Shown in pieces: positions 1-10,800 of a stretch of 22,447 bases of DNA (the stretch's first letter is position 1; each line of letters starts with the position of its first letter). The stretch comes from Ichthyosporea sp. XGB-2017a (Eukaryota > Opisthokonta > Ichthyosporea), in the NCBI GenBank assembly GCA_002811675.1, contig PDIM01000067.1, positions 67,244-89,690 on the forward strand, written 5' to 3'. Both the position numbers and the translations under genes were made by a program. A model generated the notes under the pieces. The model did not search any database, was not told where the DNA came from, and worked only from the letters and a program-made list of their open reading frames with translations.

Positions 1-182
1 TTGTGATTTCAGATTTTATTTTTTTTTTTGATTTTCTTATTTTAACATAGTTTTTAATCATAATTTTAATTCAAAATCAATATCATCTCTCCTTATTTAT
101 ACCTTCTTCCTATCCTAATCTCTCCTCTTCTCTGCTCCTAAAAAAAAAACATAACCAACAAATCACAAAAAAGAAAGAAATA
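1..182 (+). promoter_or_regulatory. Upstream region and probable 5' leader of the P450 gene
   Basis: This AT- and pyrimidine-rich stretch precedes the P450 start codon. A TATA-like TTATTTATA lies at 93-101, about 80 nt before the ATG, and the last 60 nt are A-rich and nearly free of G, as is common in leaders of highly translated eukaryotic mRNAs. The region is truncated by the window edge. No transcript start can be fixed from sequence alone, so the promoter assignment is inference. Confidence 0.3.
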
Positions 183-2615
183 ATGCTCGTATCCCTCGTC
201 TCCACATTCCTCCCCTACCTCTCCTCCTCCTCACTCCTCCTCATCACATCCACTCTCCTCCTCCTCACCACCACCTTCCTCCTCCATCGCCGCCTCCGCT
301 GGTACGCCCAGTCCCCGCTCCCGGGCCCGCCCCCCTCTTTACTGCTCGGGAATCTCTGGGAGGTGGTCAAGTACGCCAGCGCCGGCCGCTTCATGCAGCT
401 GCGGTCCCGCTGGATCCAGCAATACGGGCCCGTGCTGCAGTTCTTTGTGGGGAATCGAAGGGCGATTTTGTTTGCGGATGCAGAGTTCGCGTCGGCGATT
501 ATGAATGATCGGCCTTCTTCTTCTTTGGCTAGTTCGAGCAGTAATAGCAATGTTACTTTGAGTGAGAAGGAAAGAGCGGATCCGTACCGCCCCACCGCGT
601 CTTCAGGGAGATTTATAAAGTCTAGATCAACGCGGCGGGTGTTTGGGGCCGCATCTCCGCGGGGTTTATTGGTTCTAGAAGGCCTTCACTGGAAATATCA
701 CCGCCAGATTGCTAAAAAAGCCTTCTACAGGGCCCAAATGGAGGCGCTGGTGAAGATTGTCAGGCAGTGTGGCACCCGGATGGTGGATATTTGGATTACC
801 AAGTCCCATACTAAATCCTCCTCGCTCATGTTGCATCCCTCGTCCTCGTCCTGCTCCCTGGACCTGTCCAATAGTAACCCCACTACTTCTGATTATAATA
901 ATAACACCACTAGTGTGAATGGTGATAATACGATTTATGCCTGTCCGTCTTCCTCCTCGATCGCCTCATCAGTGTCCGCGAATGAACTTTTGTTGACTTT
1001 TGCGGAGAATATCCCTTCGTGTTTTAGTTGTATGACGATGGATGTACTTGGATTGAGCCAGTTGGGATATGACTTCAATACAATTGGCTCTCTGCAGCAG
1101 TGCGAGACGGGGTACGATGTGGATGCACCAAAGAGTACTGGCGTGCATCCGTATTCAGTGATGGTGGGGCGACTAACTAAGCTGATGATGCCGTTGACTT
1201 TTGTTCCTGAGCCCTTGTGGCCGCTGTTTGATTGGGCGGGGAAGCTGAAGAGGTGGATGGTGAAGCGGAGGCTGATTTGGGGGAGTTTTTGGAACAGTAG
1301 ACGTAGTGGTGTTGTTGTTGGTGATGGTGAGGATGGAAAGGAGGAGGAGAATGCGAGGAAGAGGGAGCTGGAGGAGAAACTCAAAGAAGTGGACTTGGAA
1401 ATGATGACTTTTACAGAATGTTCGAGTAATATTCAGAATATTGCCAGGGAAATTTTGAAGGATCGTCGCGAAAAAATGAAAGTGAAACAGGCACAAGATA
1501 AAACTGCGCCTTCACCGGGTACAGAAAACACCATCCGCTCACGTTCTGAATCATGCTCGTCTTGGGAGAAGATCAATCTGGAAGATGCTGTAAATAGCCA
1601 AGATATCATTGAAAAAGAAGATGGAAAGCGAAAGGACCAACCAACAATAACAGAGAAGAAAGATGAGGAAAACGTTCCGGACCTTCTAGAGCTTATGCTT
1701 GAATCGCAGCGGGAGGCGGATGAAAAGATTGCTTCCGGATGTACTGAGCATGTATGGAGGCTGAGCGATGACGAAATCGTTGATGAAATTGCTTTGTTTT
1801 TTTTGGCCGGCCATGAAACCACATCGAATACTTTAAGCTGGATTGTTTATGAGCTTTGCAAACAGCCCGATGAGGTTGTAGAGAGACTTAGAATAGAGGT
1901 TTTAGATCTTGCAAACCGATGTGGAGCCTTCGATAGGGCATCTAGTAGAACTGCTTCGCGCAGGGGATCTTCAATAAGCAGGCGGAGTAGCTGCAATAGT
2001 ACTGGTGGCCCAATTATTTGCCCAGATTTGAAGTTTGAAGATTTGGGGCAGTTGAAGTATATGGATTATGTGATTAAGGAAGTTATGAGGCTGCATCCTA
2101 CAGTATCAGCACATGTGCGGCTGGCAAGGGAAGATGTTGTACTGGAAGGCACCCAGACAGGGCGAAAAGTGTTTGTACCAAAAGACACCACTGTAACGAT
2201 TGCTCTCGAGTGTATCTTTTCAAATGAAAAGAACTTTCCATGCCCTGATGAATTCATTCCTGAGCGATGGGACCCGAAGTATCAGAAGAAGAAGCGCAAA
2301 GGTGATAGGAGGCACTCACTGAAGAAAGAGAACAGTGACTATGTGATCCACGAAGCCGAATGTGATGATGATGAGGACGGGGATGAAGGCCTTTGGGATC
2401 CTCCCATGCCTGGAAGCTACACCCCATTTGGAGACGGACAGCGGCAATGCATCGGCCAACAATTTGCTATTATTGAAATGAAAATTATGTTAATGATTCT
2501 TGTGACCCGCTTCAAAAGCTTCCGGCTACAGAAAGGGCACCCTAAAATTGAGCCAAGACAAGCTTTAACAGTCAAGCCCTCGGTTGACTTTAATGTTGTT
2601 TTTGAAAATCTGTAA
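183..2615 (+). CDS. Cytochrome P450 monooxygenase with large low-complexity insertions
   Basis: Single-exon 810-residue protein, predicted to be an ER-anchored haem-thiolate monooxygenase fed by a P450 reductase. In order: a hydrophobic N-terminal anchor (about residues 13-36); a proline-rich hinge PLPGPPP (46-51); a C-helix WxxxR (W170, R174); an I-helix oxygen-activation motif AGHETT (542-547); a K-helix ExxR (E633, R636); a PERW motif (693-696); and the haem loop FGDGQRQCIG (749-758) with Cys756 as the iron ligand. All diagnostic P450 motifs are intact. The protein is about 300 residues longer than a typical 500-residue P450. The excess is Ser/Asn-rich insertions (about 111-150 and 208-268), a charged K/E/D-rich segment (about 372-497), an Arg/Ser-rich patch (585-615) and an acidic/basic stretch (700-740) between PERW and the haem loop. 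The AGHETT form resembles CYP3/CYP4-like clans, but the substrate and family cannot be assigned. It converges with the receptor gene, 167 bp from stop to stop. Confidence 0.95.
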   Translation: MLVSLVSTFLPYLSSSSLLLITSTLLLLTTTFLLHRRLRWYAQSPLPGPPPSLLLGNLWEVVKYASAGRFMQLRSRWIQQYGPVLQFFVGNRRAILFADAEFASAIMNDRPSSSLASSSSNSNVTLSEKERADPYRPTASSGRFIKSRSTRRVFGAASPRGLLVLEGLHWKYHRQIAKKAFYRAQMEALVKIVRQCGTRMVDIWITKSHTKSSSLMLHPSSSSCSLDLSNSNPTTSDYNNNTTSVNGDNTIYACPSSSSIASSVSANELLLTFAENIPSCFSCMTMDVLGLSQLGYDFNTIGSLQQCETGYDVDAPKSTGVHPYSVMVGRLTKLMMPLTFVPEPLWPLFDWAGKLKRWMVKRRLIWGSFWNSRRSGVVVGDGEDGKEEENARKRELEEKLKEVDLEMMTFTECSSNIQNIAREILKDRREKMKVKQAQDKTAPSPGTENTIRSRSESCSSWEKINLEDAVNSQDIIEKEDGKRKDQPTITEKKDEENVPDLLELMLESQREADEKIASGCTEHVWRLSDDEIVDEIALFFLAGHETTSNTLSWIVYELCKQPDEVVERLRIEVLDLANRCGAFDRASSRTASRRGSSISRRSSCNSTGGPIICPDLKFEDLGQLKYMDYVIKEVMRLHPTVSAHVRLAREDVVLEGTQTGRKVFVPKDTTVTIALECIFSNEKNFPCPDEFIPERWDPKYQKKKRKGDRRHSLKKENSDYVIHEAECDDDEDGDEGLWDPPMPGSYTPFGDGQRQCIGQQFAIIEMKIMLMILVTRFKSFRLQKGHPKIEPRQALTVKPSVDFNVVFENL
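199..288 (+). repeat. 90-nt G-free pyrimidine-rich tract inside the P450 anchor
   Basis: No G occurs on the plus strand for 90 consecutive bases. The tract is mostly CTC/TCC triplets and encodes the Leu/Ser/Thr-rich membrane anchor. It is strand-asymmetric low-complexity DNA within a coding exon. Confidence 0.8.
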
Positions 2616-2626
2616 ATCGGTGAACG

Positions 2627-2632
2627 TTTATT
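2627..2632 (-). terminator. Probable polyadenylation signal of the receptor gene
   Basis: On the minus strand this reads AATAAA, about 150 nt beyond the receptor stop and only 12 nt from the P450 stop. If it is used, the two convergent 3' UTRs overlap. Confidence 0.4.
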
Positions 2633-2672
2633 TCTGAGATGCGTTTTGCAGTAAGAGTTTGAACTCGGGGTA

Positions 2673-2678
2673 AATAAA
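2673..2678 (+). terminator. Probable polyadenylation signal of the P450 gene
   Basis: A canonical AATAAA lies 58 nt after the P450 stop codon, in the short space between two convergent genes. The assignment is by motif and position only. Confidence 0.45.
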
Positions 2679-2782
2679 CACTGTGTTCGAGTTTGAGCGT
2701 CTTCCTTTGAACATCCTGCAGTGGCGACAGGGTTGTTTGTTTGCTGTGATGCCCATAGGAAAATGCCAAAGAAAGAACCCAA

Positions 2783-5700
2783 CTACAAGTTCTCTTCGTC
2801 TAAACTTAAAATTTCAACCGGAGCTTCGCCTTCAACAGCTTCGTCCGTATTACTAGAAGGCAAAACTTGCGTATCTGAATATTGATCCAACACTCTCTCC
2901 TCAATGGCATTAGATATCTTTCGACTAATTCTCAATGCCCCCATGCTAAACCTGCTGCCAGTTCCCCACTCCTTCTGAGAGCCCTGAGAGCATTTCGAGG
3001 CAAGTGAATCCTTGGAGGATTCTCTTCCCATGTTACCCCTTTTGAAAGCTTGTCTTAGACTTTGACCCGTGCCTTCAGCGATCAGCTCTGTACTGGGAGT
3101 GTTTACAAGAAACGGAGTTCGCAATCGAACCCCTTTACGCCCAATAAACGCAGATACGCTGTTCATGAATTTGTAAGACTTTTCGGCATTCTGTTCGCGT
3201 AAAGCAGAAACCTTTGCCTTTCGATTTTCACTTTTCCCTTCTTGTTCCTCTTCTTCGACCAACTTCATGTTCTCCTCTGCGACAGAAATGAGGCCTTTGG
3301 AAAAGTCCAGTGCTGCTGAAAATATATGAAAAAGGAACTCGGCGTCATCTGGGTACGCTTGAATTGCCTGGCAATAAGATCTGAAGCTATATTTTGCATT
3401 AACAAGTTGATCTTGAAGTGCTCTATTCAGACCTGAAGCACCATCCACTGTTGTTACCTCGGTTAGGTCACTAGCCACAGAATCATTGTCACTTGGAACT
3501 TTGGTTCCTTTGGTTAGTTCGTCCACGAGCCTAGTCAACTGAGTGGAATCCCTCCTTCGAGAGTATTTTCTTGATTTTTCTATTTCCTTAGCGGTAGAAT
3601 CACAATAAAAGCACTTGTTTGAGAGCCTATATTGTCTTCTAACCAAATACAAAGTCGCTGAAAATACAATAATGGCCCATGCCATAACCAATCCAATAGG
3701 CCATATCTCTTCAACCCCGGCGACCTCCGCGACTAGAGCTACAACAGATGTACCAATTCCACCAATTGCTTGGGCATGGAAAATGGAATTGACCCATTTT
3801 ACATTTGTGGCGCTTGAATTGGGAAGATGTAATACAAGAAAAAGCTCTCTTGCCATCAAAAGTGCAATATTTACACTTAAAAGATATATTGGATAAAGTC
3901 TCAGAAAGGCAATATTTGCTACAAGCAAATACATCATAATGTGGGATGTGAGAATAAACTCTCGACGAATTGTTATACAAAGTGCCCCCTTTTCTTTAGT
4001 GTCTGTGAATGGCAAATGCAGTTGCTGTGCTTTGAATTTTAGTTCACGTTCTTCGAACTTGGCGTTAATAAGGGTAAGCTCCTGCCAAATATGAGCGGTA
4101 ATAATGTTCAAAGAGAGAAAAACGGCCAACAAGGTTCCCCCAATTACCAGCAACCCCTTGTGTTCATTCGTAAAACAGTCATGTTCACAATAGGATCCCA
4201 CCAAAACCGCTTTTCCAAGGGGTTCGATATATGAACAATTGAATAGCTTCAATAAAGATGACACAATAGGCAAAACGCCTACAGTTCCAATCACACGAAG
4301 ATAAAATATAGAAGGATGAAGGAACATCACCCCGACATATGAAGTTTTCATCTGGGGGGAGAGACGAAGAATATATATCAAGCAATATATGCACCACAAG
4401 AGCAGTACTATTACCCACACATAATTGAAAAAGAATAGAATGCCTCCTAGAGATAAATTAGCCACATCCTTAATAACGCTATCAGATCCTTGGTTATTTA
4501 ACCATTCCATATTGGCCTGAAGGGAAATAAACACAAAGAAGATATATTCAAAGAGCAATACTGTAACAATGGAATTATTCGCATTGTTTGAGATAACGGT
4601 GTCATATATTTCCGTATTTGACATAAATGTACTCTTCTGCGCTTTTATGCTCGATGTCGACTTCTTTAAGCCTGGTTCCGATTCTCGGAAGTCCTTTTGG
4701 ATGCTCAACTTCTGGGCCTGCTCTTTGGTTCTCAAAATAATTATTGAGTATACGAGGGCTAGCAAAGACGACACTGTAATCAGTATTGAGAATACAGTGA
4801 TTAATGCGACACCAGAAGAGAAATTGTCCATTGCGTAAGATGCATTCTCGAACAAAGAGAACTGATTTTCATTGGCCAGATCACATTGGTCAGGAGCCTC
4901 TTGAAAGGTAAAAACAGAAGGGTCTGTAATAATATTTTGCCTAGTACTTCCAGCCAACATCAGCGTAGATTCGGAATCTTCAAAATCAATTTGAAGACTT
5001 CCATTAACACTCAACCCAACACCAATCCTCGTCCAGTGGCCAGCAGTTGCACGATCCTTACTTGAGGCAGGCTGATAATTTATAATACCCACAGCAGATG
5101 GAACATCCCCAACACTTGTTAACGTAATGAAGCCTGATGCACCACGATAAGACAGCTTATACAGTTCGAAGAGAATCATCGCCTGCGGAAAGGAGGAATG
5201 GATTCCGTAAAGTTTACCATCGGGCGTAGCCTCTGACGTTGGAAGAAGGGTCATATATTCGAGAACCCCTTGGTAATTATTTTGCACAGCACTCTGATAT
5301 ATAGCCTCTCTTTCTGAAGAGGGAAGTTTACATTCAGAAAGTGCAGCATTCTTAACCTGCAAGCAAGAAGAACTTATGGAAAGAGTAGCCAATCTTCTCG
5401 ACGTAGCATTCAAAGCTCTGGCGAACATTATCAGTCCATCGTAGTACTCGAGTGTGAAAAACTCGGGAGCTTCTTTTACAGCGGAGTATTCTTTCGGAAA
5501 TTCGTCCTGATAATCCCTTACATATTCGCGATACTCTTCTGTATTTTGATAGTATGGAGCAGCTCCTATCAGCCCATACAGTTTTTCTTCAAAATCCACC
5601 TTTTCCCCCAAGTCTACGGCCGTCCAGCCTCGCTGAATCCATTGGAATTCTCCAGACAAAAGACCAATTTCGTTCGCAATTTTCATTATTTCAATCGCAT

Positions 5701-6607
5701 CATGAATGACGGCTGGTAGAAGAATAACTTTGAAGCCAGAGTTCTTGATACGAGTCAAGGCAGCCCGTACTTCATTGTACGCATCCAGAAGAGCGATGTT
5801 AAACGGCACTTTTTCCTGAATAGCAACCCTCAACCCAAATGTGGGTCCAAATTCCCTGATCTCGCTCACTGCATCAAGACCAAAAACTTAAAACAAAGTA
5901 TACAGCCATCATGATAGTGTATGTTAGTACAACTGGTGCTTCAAACAAGAAGAGCAAAGAGTCCTTTAGTGCCCCCATATTAACGAAAAGCTTAACTTAC
6001 CATCATCGGTTGAAATAATTGCAATTTCGTCCCATTTATAAACCTGACAAAGCTTTAAAAGATATGAAATCAGCATGGTCGAGGGAGACGTACTCCGCAC
6101 AAAGGATGGGTAACTTTTCTTTAGAGACAAAGTGCGACTTGTGGATCCCCCCGATATTTGTATTATTCCCACAGAAGCTGCATAAGTCGCTATTTGAATA
6201 GACACGGCGCTGTTCCAGGCCCCCAATAAAAAACAGACATCCTTTTGAAGGATCAGATTTGTCGCATGTCTTAGTCCAATCAATGGCCGCGACTCGTCAT
6301 CCAACAGCAGGTCAGTTTCCGGTGTGGTAATTAATTTTACATTATCAGGAAGAATCTTCTTGCTGACAATGTGCTTTGCAGCGATTCGAATAGCCACGCG
6401 AATGTCCTTCCCTTCACTCACCGCAGTAGAAAAGGGCAGAATCACACCTATTGGGAGCTCTATAGTCCCTGTTTCTGCAGCTGCCCTTAAAACAAAGGCA
6501 GGGTGATCCACCTTTGCTAAGAAGATAACCACTACGAAAGCAACCACCCAACTTGGCCAACAAGTACGTGTACTATTCATTCTGCCTTTGGCCACCTTCA
6601 TCCTCAT
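2783..6607 (-). CDS. Receptor with periplasmic-binding-type (ANF/LIVBP) ectodomain and multi-pass membrane domain (class C GPCR-like)
   Basis: Two exons (6607-6001 and 5868-2783) joined by a phase-1 intron give about 1,230 residues. The open frame continues 5' of 6607, but only with a GTG, so the ATG at 6607 is taken; ATGs at 6601 and 6580 are alternatives. A hydrophobic signal segment (WVVAFVVVIFLA) precedes a type-I periplasmic-binding ectodomain. Its features are ELPIGVILPFS, a GAWNSAVS site, GGSTSRTLS and then FVRSTSP...YKWDEIAIIS, running across the splice junction in the pattern of family-3 receptor ligand domains. Hydrophobic segments follow at about 554-581, 633-654, 674-703, 723-744, 773-796, 843-861, 862-884, possibly 902-920, and 925-946, then a cytoplasmic tail of about 280 residues. 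Small-molecule sensing at the cell surface and G-protein coupling are inferred from family resemblance. The membrane domain lacks obvious class C signature motifs, so the GPCR label is tentative. Confidence 0.85.
5869..6000 (-). other. Intron of the receptor gene (132 bp)
   Basis: The donor GTAAGT (minus strand, 6000-5995) follows codons for ISTDD. The acceptor ends in GATGCAG (AG at 5870-5869). Splicing is phase 1 and restores DD-V-SEIREF, typical of the conserved IAIIxxDD segment of ANF-type ligand domains. Unspliced, the upstream frame ends within a few codons of the donor. Confidence 0.9.
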
Positions 6608-7876
6608 CCTTCCACCCCCACCCCACCCCCCCACACACACACACCAATAAAAAAAGAATCAAATCTTAAGCAGTTCGCAAGAGAGGTATAAGACTAAGCA
6701 GCTCACACCCCCTTTTTTTTGTGTGCACGTGAATCACTCACTAGTCACTACACTTTTCTCCTTGCTACTACACTGCAATGCAAACACACCGTCCCGAAGT
6801 CACGATCATATCATGGCTGATTATGATTAACACTAGTAGTATGGTTTGGATTTTGGAAATCCTTGGCTAGCACACGCGGAACCTAGAAAAATAAAGAGAA
6901 GATAAACTAGACTGTGTTTTAGTAATAAGTAATGTCTATATATGGTGCATATATCCATATAAGGAAAACGAGGGTGTACTCTTTTTGTTTGTATGAATTA
7001 GTGGGAGTTATAAATGAGTCACGAAGAGAAACATTGATGAAGTAGTTGGCATCTAGAGGAAGCTTCAGAAGAGAAGGGATAGAAACTAGTGAGGGTACCG
7101 CATGGCTAGCTATAGTATTGTATTTGCTGAGGTCGACTTGGTTAAGTGAAAGGTGTAATTGGATGTTGTGTGTAGTATGGGAATTAAGTCATGATAAGGG
7201 ATAATGAGCGGGTGGGTGTAGCTTTAGAACCATAAGGACAATAAAGGCAACTCTAGCAGGTTGAGAGATTGCCCTAAAAAAAGTCTTTAACCTTTAGGAA
7301 TGTAGTTTTGAAAGATAAAGGAAGAGTCATTTAGCAGAATGAGGCATCTTATTGTAATTTAGCCCGTAATTTAGTAAGATTCAGCTTATCATTCCCTTAA
7401 TTTGTGAAGGTTCCAGTTATCTTAAGACCTATATAAGGGTGTCTGAAACTAACTCTGTGGCATCTTTCCCCTTCATAACCCACACTCCAAAAAGTCCCAA
7501 CCTCACCTTTAAATATTTTAAATTCGAAATTCCAGAAGAATGTGGAGGAGCAAGGGGGGCCATGAGTTATAACCCTAGAGGTTAAAGAGGGAGAGGGTCA
7601 GGGGTGATTTTCCCTATAAATCAACAGGGGTGAGGAAAATGGCTCTCCTTAGCAACGGAACAGAAAAAAAGAAACTTTCTTTTGGCTTGCGGAATTTGGG
7701 GGAAAGAGGCTTTTATCCCCTCCTCCTTATTTTTTTTTTTTTCTTTTAATTTTAAAGGATTATAAGATACAGAGAATCACCAGCTTCGCAAGTTGATGAT
7801 TATTTAAATTTGTTTTTAAGAGTTATTCTCTATAAAGAATTATAGTTCTAGTAGATCTTCAGTGGAGATAACAACA
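6608..7876. promoter_or_regulatory. Intergenic region between divergent receptor and TSP1 genes
   Basis: No credible coding region is visible in 1.27 kb. Because the flanking genes diverge, both promoters should lie here. Candidates are: CACGTG at 6726-6731; an exact CArg-type CCATATAAGG at 6955-6964 inside a TATATGG/CCATATA symmetric patch; TATATAAGG at 7430-7438; and TATAAA at 7615-7620, about 260 nt before the TSP1 ATG. T-rich tracts occur near 7730-7745. All are motif matches only. Confidence 0.4.
6632..6644. repeat. Short (CA)n microsatellite
   Basis: Six CA units follow a C-rich run just upstream of the receptor start. It is simple-sequence DNA, probably in the receptor 5' leader. Confidence 0.8.
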
Positions 7877-10800
7877 ATGAAACTCGTACCAGGAGTTATT
7901 CTGGTAGTGTTCCTATTATTTCACACGTGTGCAAACGTGCAAGCCATCCCTTCCCTTCCAGAGCCCCTCTCCCCTGTAGCTCTTTTCGAGAAACTTCTTC
8001 CTGTGGACCGCCGTGACAGTAGCTGGGTGAATAACTATATCACCGATTCGTTCTTTTGCGGACACGAAGACTCAAAGAGTGAGACTGTGAGTTATTCTGA
8101 TGCGGAATGTGAACGAGTCGTCAAGCATTGCGAGAAATTCATGAACGATCATCATGATAAGATTCCCACTGTAGAGGAGGCAATGCAATATGAAGCTCTT
8201 TTGAATGTCGCTGGATATGAAGAATTTGCGTTTGGTTGTGGCAAATGTAAAGCCGCGCGCGGAAAGGAATTCCAATTGGTGTATGTAACAGGAACTTCTG
8301 CTTTATCTTCAGGTGATAAAAAGGAGGACAGTGAAGAAGAAAGCGCCGAAAGGAGAGTAGTTCGTGCTCCTTTTTGTGCAAGGCCTATAGACGGATGTGT
8401 TGAGTATGACATTGATAGCTTGGCGACTGGTGAATACTCTGATGATGTCTGCAAGACATGCTCTCCACACAGAGAGCCTCAAGGTAAAGACAAAGGCGAG
8501 TGTGGAAGTTGTATCAAAGGATTCAAGGCTGTTGGTACAGGCGTGAAGCAAGTATGCGAAGAAATAATTGACTGCGAAGTTGGACCCTGGTCTGAATGGA
8601 CAACTTGTGATCGAGAATGTGATGAAGGATCCCAGAGCAGAACGAGAAACATTACTGTACATCCTAAACACGGCGGAAAAGAATGTCCACCTCTTCAGGA
8701 AGACCAGAGTTGCGTGATAAAGCCTTGTCCTATTGATTGCAAAGTCGGTAATTGGACTGAATGGGGGAAATGCAGTGAGCCCTGTGGAGGAGGAGCGCAA
8801 AATAGAACAAGAGATATGACTACCGAGCCTGAGCATGGTGGGGAAAAGTGTCCACCGCTCCTTGAAACACAGACTTGTAATGAAGATCCTTGCCCTATAA
8901 ATTGCGAAGTAGGCAATTGGACTGAATGGGGAAAATGCAGTGAGACTTGTGGAGGAGGAATGCAAAACAGAACAAGAGAAATTACTACGCATCGTCAGAA
9001 TGGCGGAGAACCATGCCCCGACCTTATTGACGATCAATCTTGTAACGAACAACCTTGTCCGATACATTGCAACGTCAGTGATTGGAGTAGTTGGAGTGAA
9101 TGTAGCGTGAAATGTGGTAATGGAACCCAAACAAGAAGCCGCACAATTATCAGAAAGCATGCTCATGGTGGAAATGAATGTCCTGATCCTGATGATCTCA
9201 CTCAAACCAAAAAGTGTATTCAGAAGCCATGTAAAGTTGATTGTGTAAGTGAGTGGAGTGAATGGTCGTCTAAATGCGATCAAAGAGAGTGCGGGGAAGA
9301 AACCAAAACAAGGACCAAAAAAATCATCACACCGCCTGCTCATGGAGGGACAGAATGCGGAAACTTAACACAAACTGTATCATGTGAACACCCCGCCTGC
9401 ACTTGTCTTGTCATGCCAGGACAGGAACACCCTTACACCTCGTACACACTGCACCTGGTTAAAGATATGAAAGAAGGCACATATCACTCAGAACCAATGA
9501 CGATGTGTGGAGAGCATGCAAAATCTATCAAGGGCATGTCAGTAAGTGTTTTTCTTTGGGGACCTGGCGGAGACAGTCATGCTCACTTCCGCCTTATAAA
9601 TTCAGAAGGAGATACAGAACATATCAAGTCCACTTCGTTTTTAGAAAATGCTCGAATCAGTCTTGCCGGATATGGAGGTGACTTTAAAGTTGAAGGAATT
9701 AAAGACATTGGGATTAATACGCCGCAAATGTACGTCACCCTTGCAGGTGTTGGAACTAAAGAACATGATGTAAATTATGGCCCCTCAGTAATGTTGCAAG
9801 CGAATGGCAGAGCTCCCCATTATGCACACACAACAACAATTCAACTCCATGCAGGGCAGACAGAAACAAACCTTGGACGAGTTAGAGCATTTACAGGCGA
9901 AGTAATGCTTTTTGGACCCTCTGTAAACGACCATTTGATGATGCAGTTAGGTACAGACGGAAATGGGGACATGATACGAGGTGCGAATTATCGTGCGCTT
10001 GCTAAAGGCGGCAGAGGAATATACGCAAAAGTAGACACACTAGGCCAAAATTTTGACGACTACAACATCATCGTTAAGCATGAGGCCCCTTCACATGATG
10101 GACTAGTCACCATGACCCTTGTTGGTGCAGGCCCGCCAGTGGATAAGTGGACAGGAGAAAAGGAAATTCAAACTGCCTTCTACAAAAATATTCCTCTCTT
10201 ACCGTACCAGGGCGGCCCAAAAAGGTATTTTCAGTTGTACCTCGAAGAACGCCTTACCGCATACTTGTACATGTCTGGTGTGAATAAGAAAGGCGGTTCA
10301 GAGAATGATGCCTGCGAAGAAAGTGCAGCCATGTTTCGCTTCTACATAACTGACGAAGGTAACGCTGTGGAGTTTGTTTCGGGTAGCGGCGATTTTCAAG
10401 TTCAAAACATAGAAAGCAAGGTGCTGCCAGGGAACCAAATCCTATTTAAACTTCAAAACTTGTCCCGTTGTTCCCACAACCAAGCCGTTGATATTCGTGT
10501 ATATGGCGCAATGTCTGTCACTGCTCGCGAAGAGCCCACGCCTGGCCCTGTTTACGACACAAATGCGAAATGCAGAGAATTATTAGAAATATGTAGTGAC
10601 AACCAACCCTGTTGCGCTGGTTCATCCTCACCATCATCATCTCCAACATGTGGAGAGCATCAAAGAGCAGCTACGGTAAAGTACACGTATCCTAAAAGAT
10701 GTTGCAAAACTGCCGGTCAAGGGTGTGAAGACAACTTGCAGTGTTGTTATGGTGCGAAGTGCCTCAACAGAAAATGTGTCGCTTGCGGTGAACATGGGGC

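Noticed and set aside
5867-5869. GTG at 5869 as start of a 1,028-residue receptor
   Set aside because: The ligand-binding domain is continuous with the upstream exon across a canonical GT-AG intron, and GTG is not expected as a start in a eukaryotic nuclear gene.
7862-7876. GTG at 7862 as start of the TSP1 protein
   Set aside because: The ATG at 7877 begins directly at a typical signal peptide and has a good context.
8309-9343. 344-codon open frame on the minus strand opposite the TSP1 modules
   Set aside because: It mirrors the repetitive Cys/Thr/Glu codons of the sense gene, and its composition (Ser/Thr/Phe-rich, repetitive) follows from that. The sense strand has clear domains and a signal peptide.
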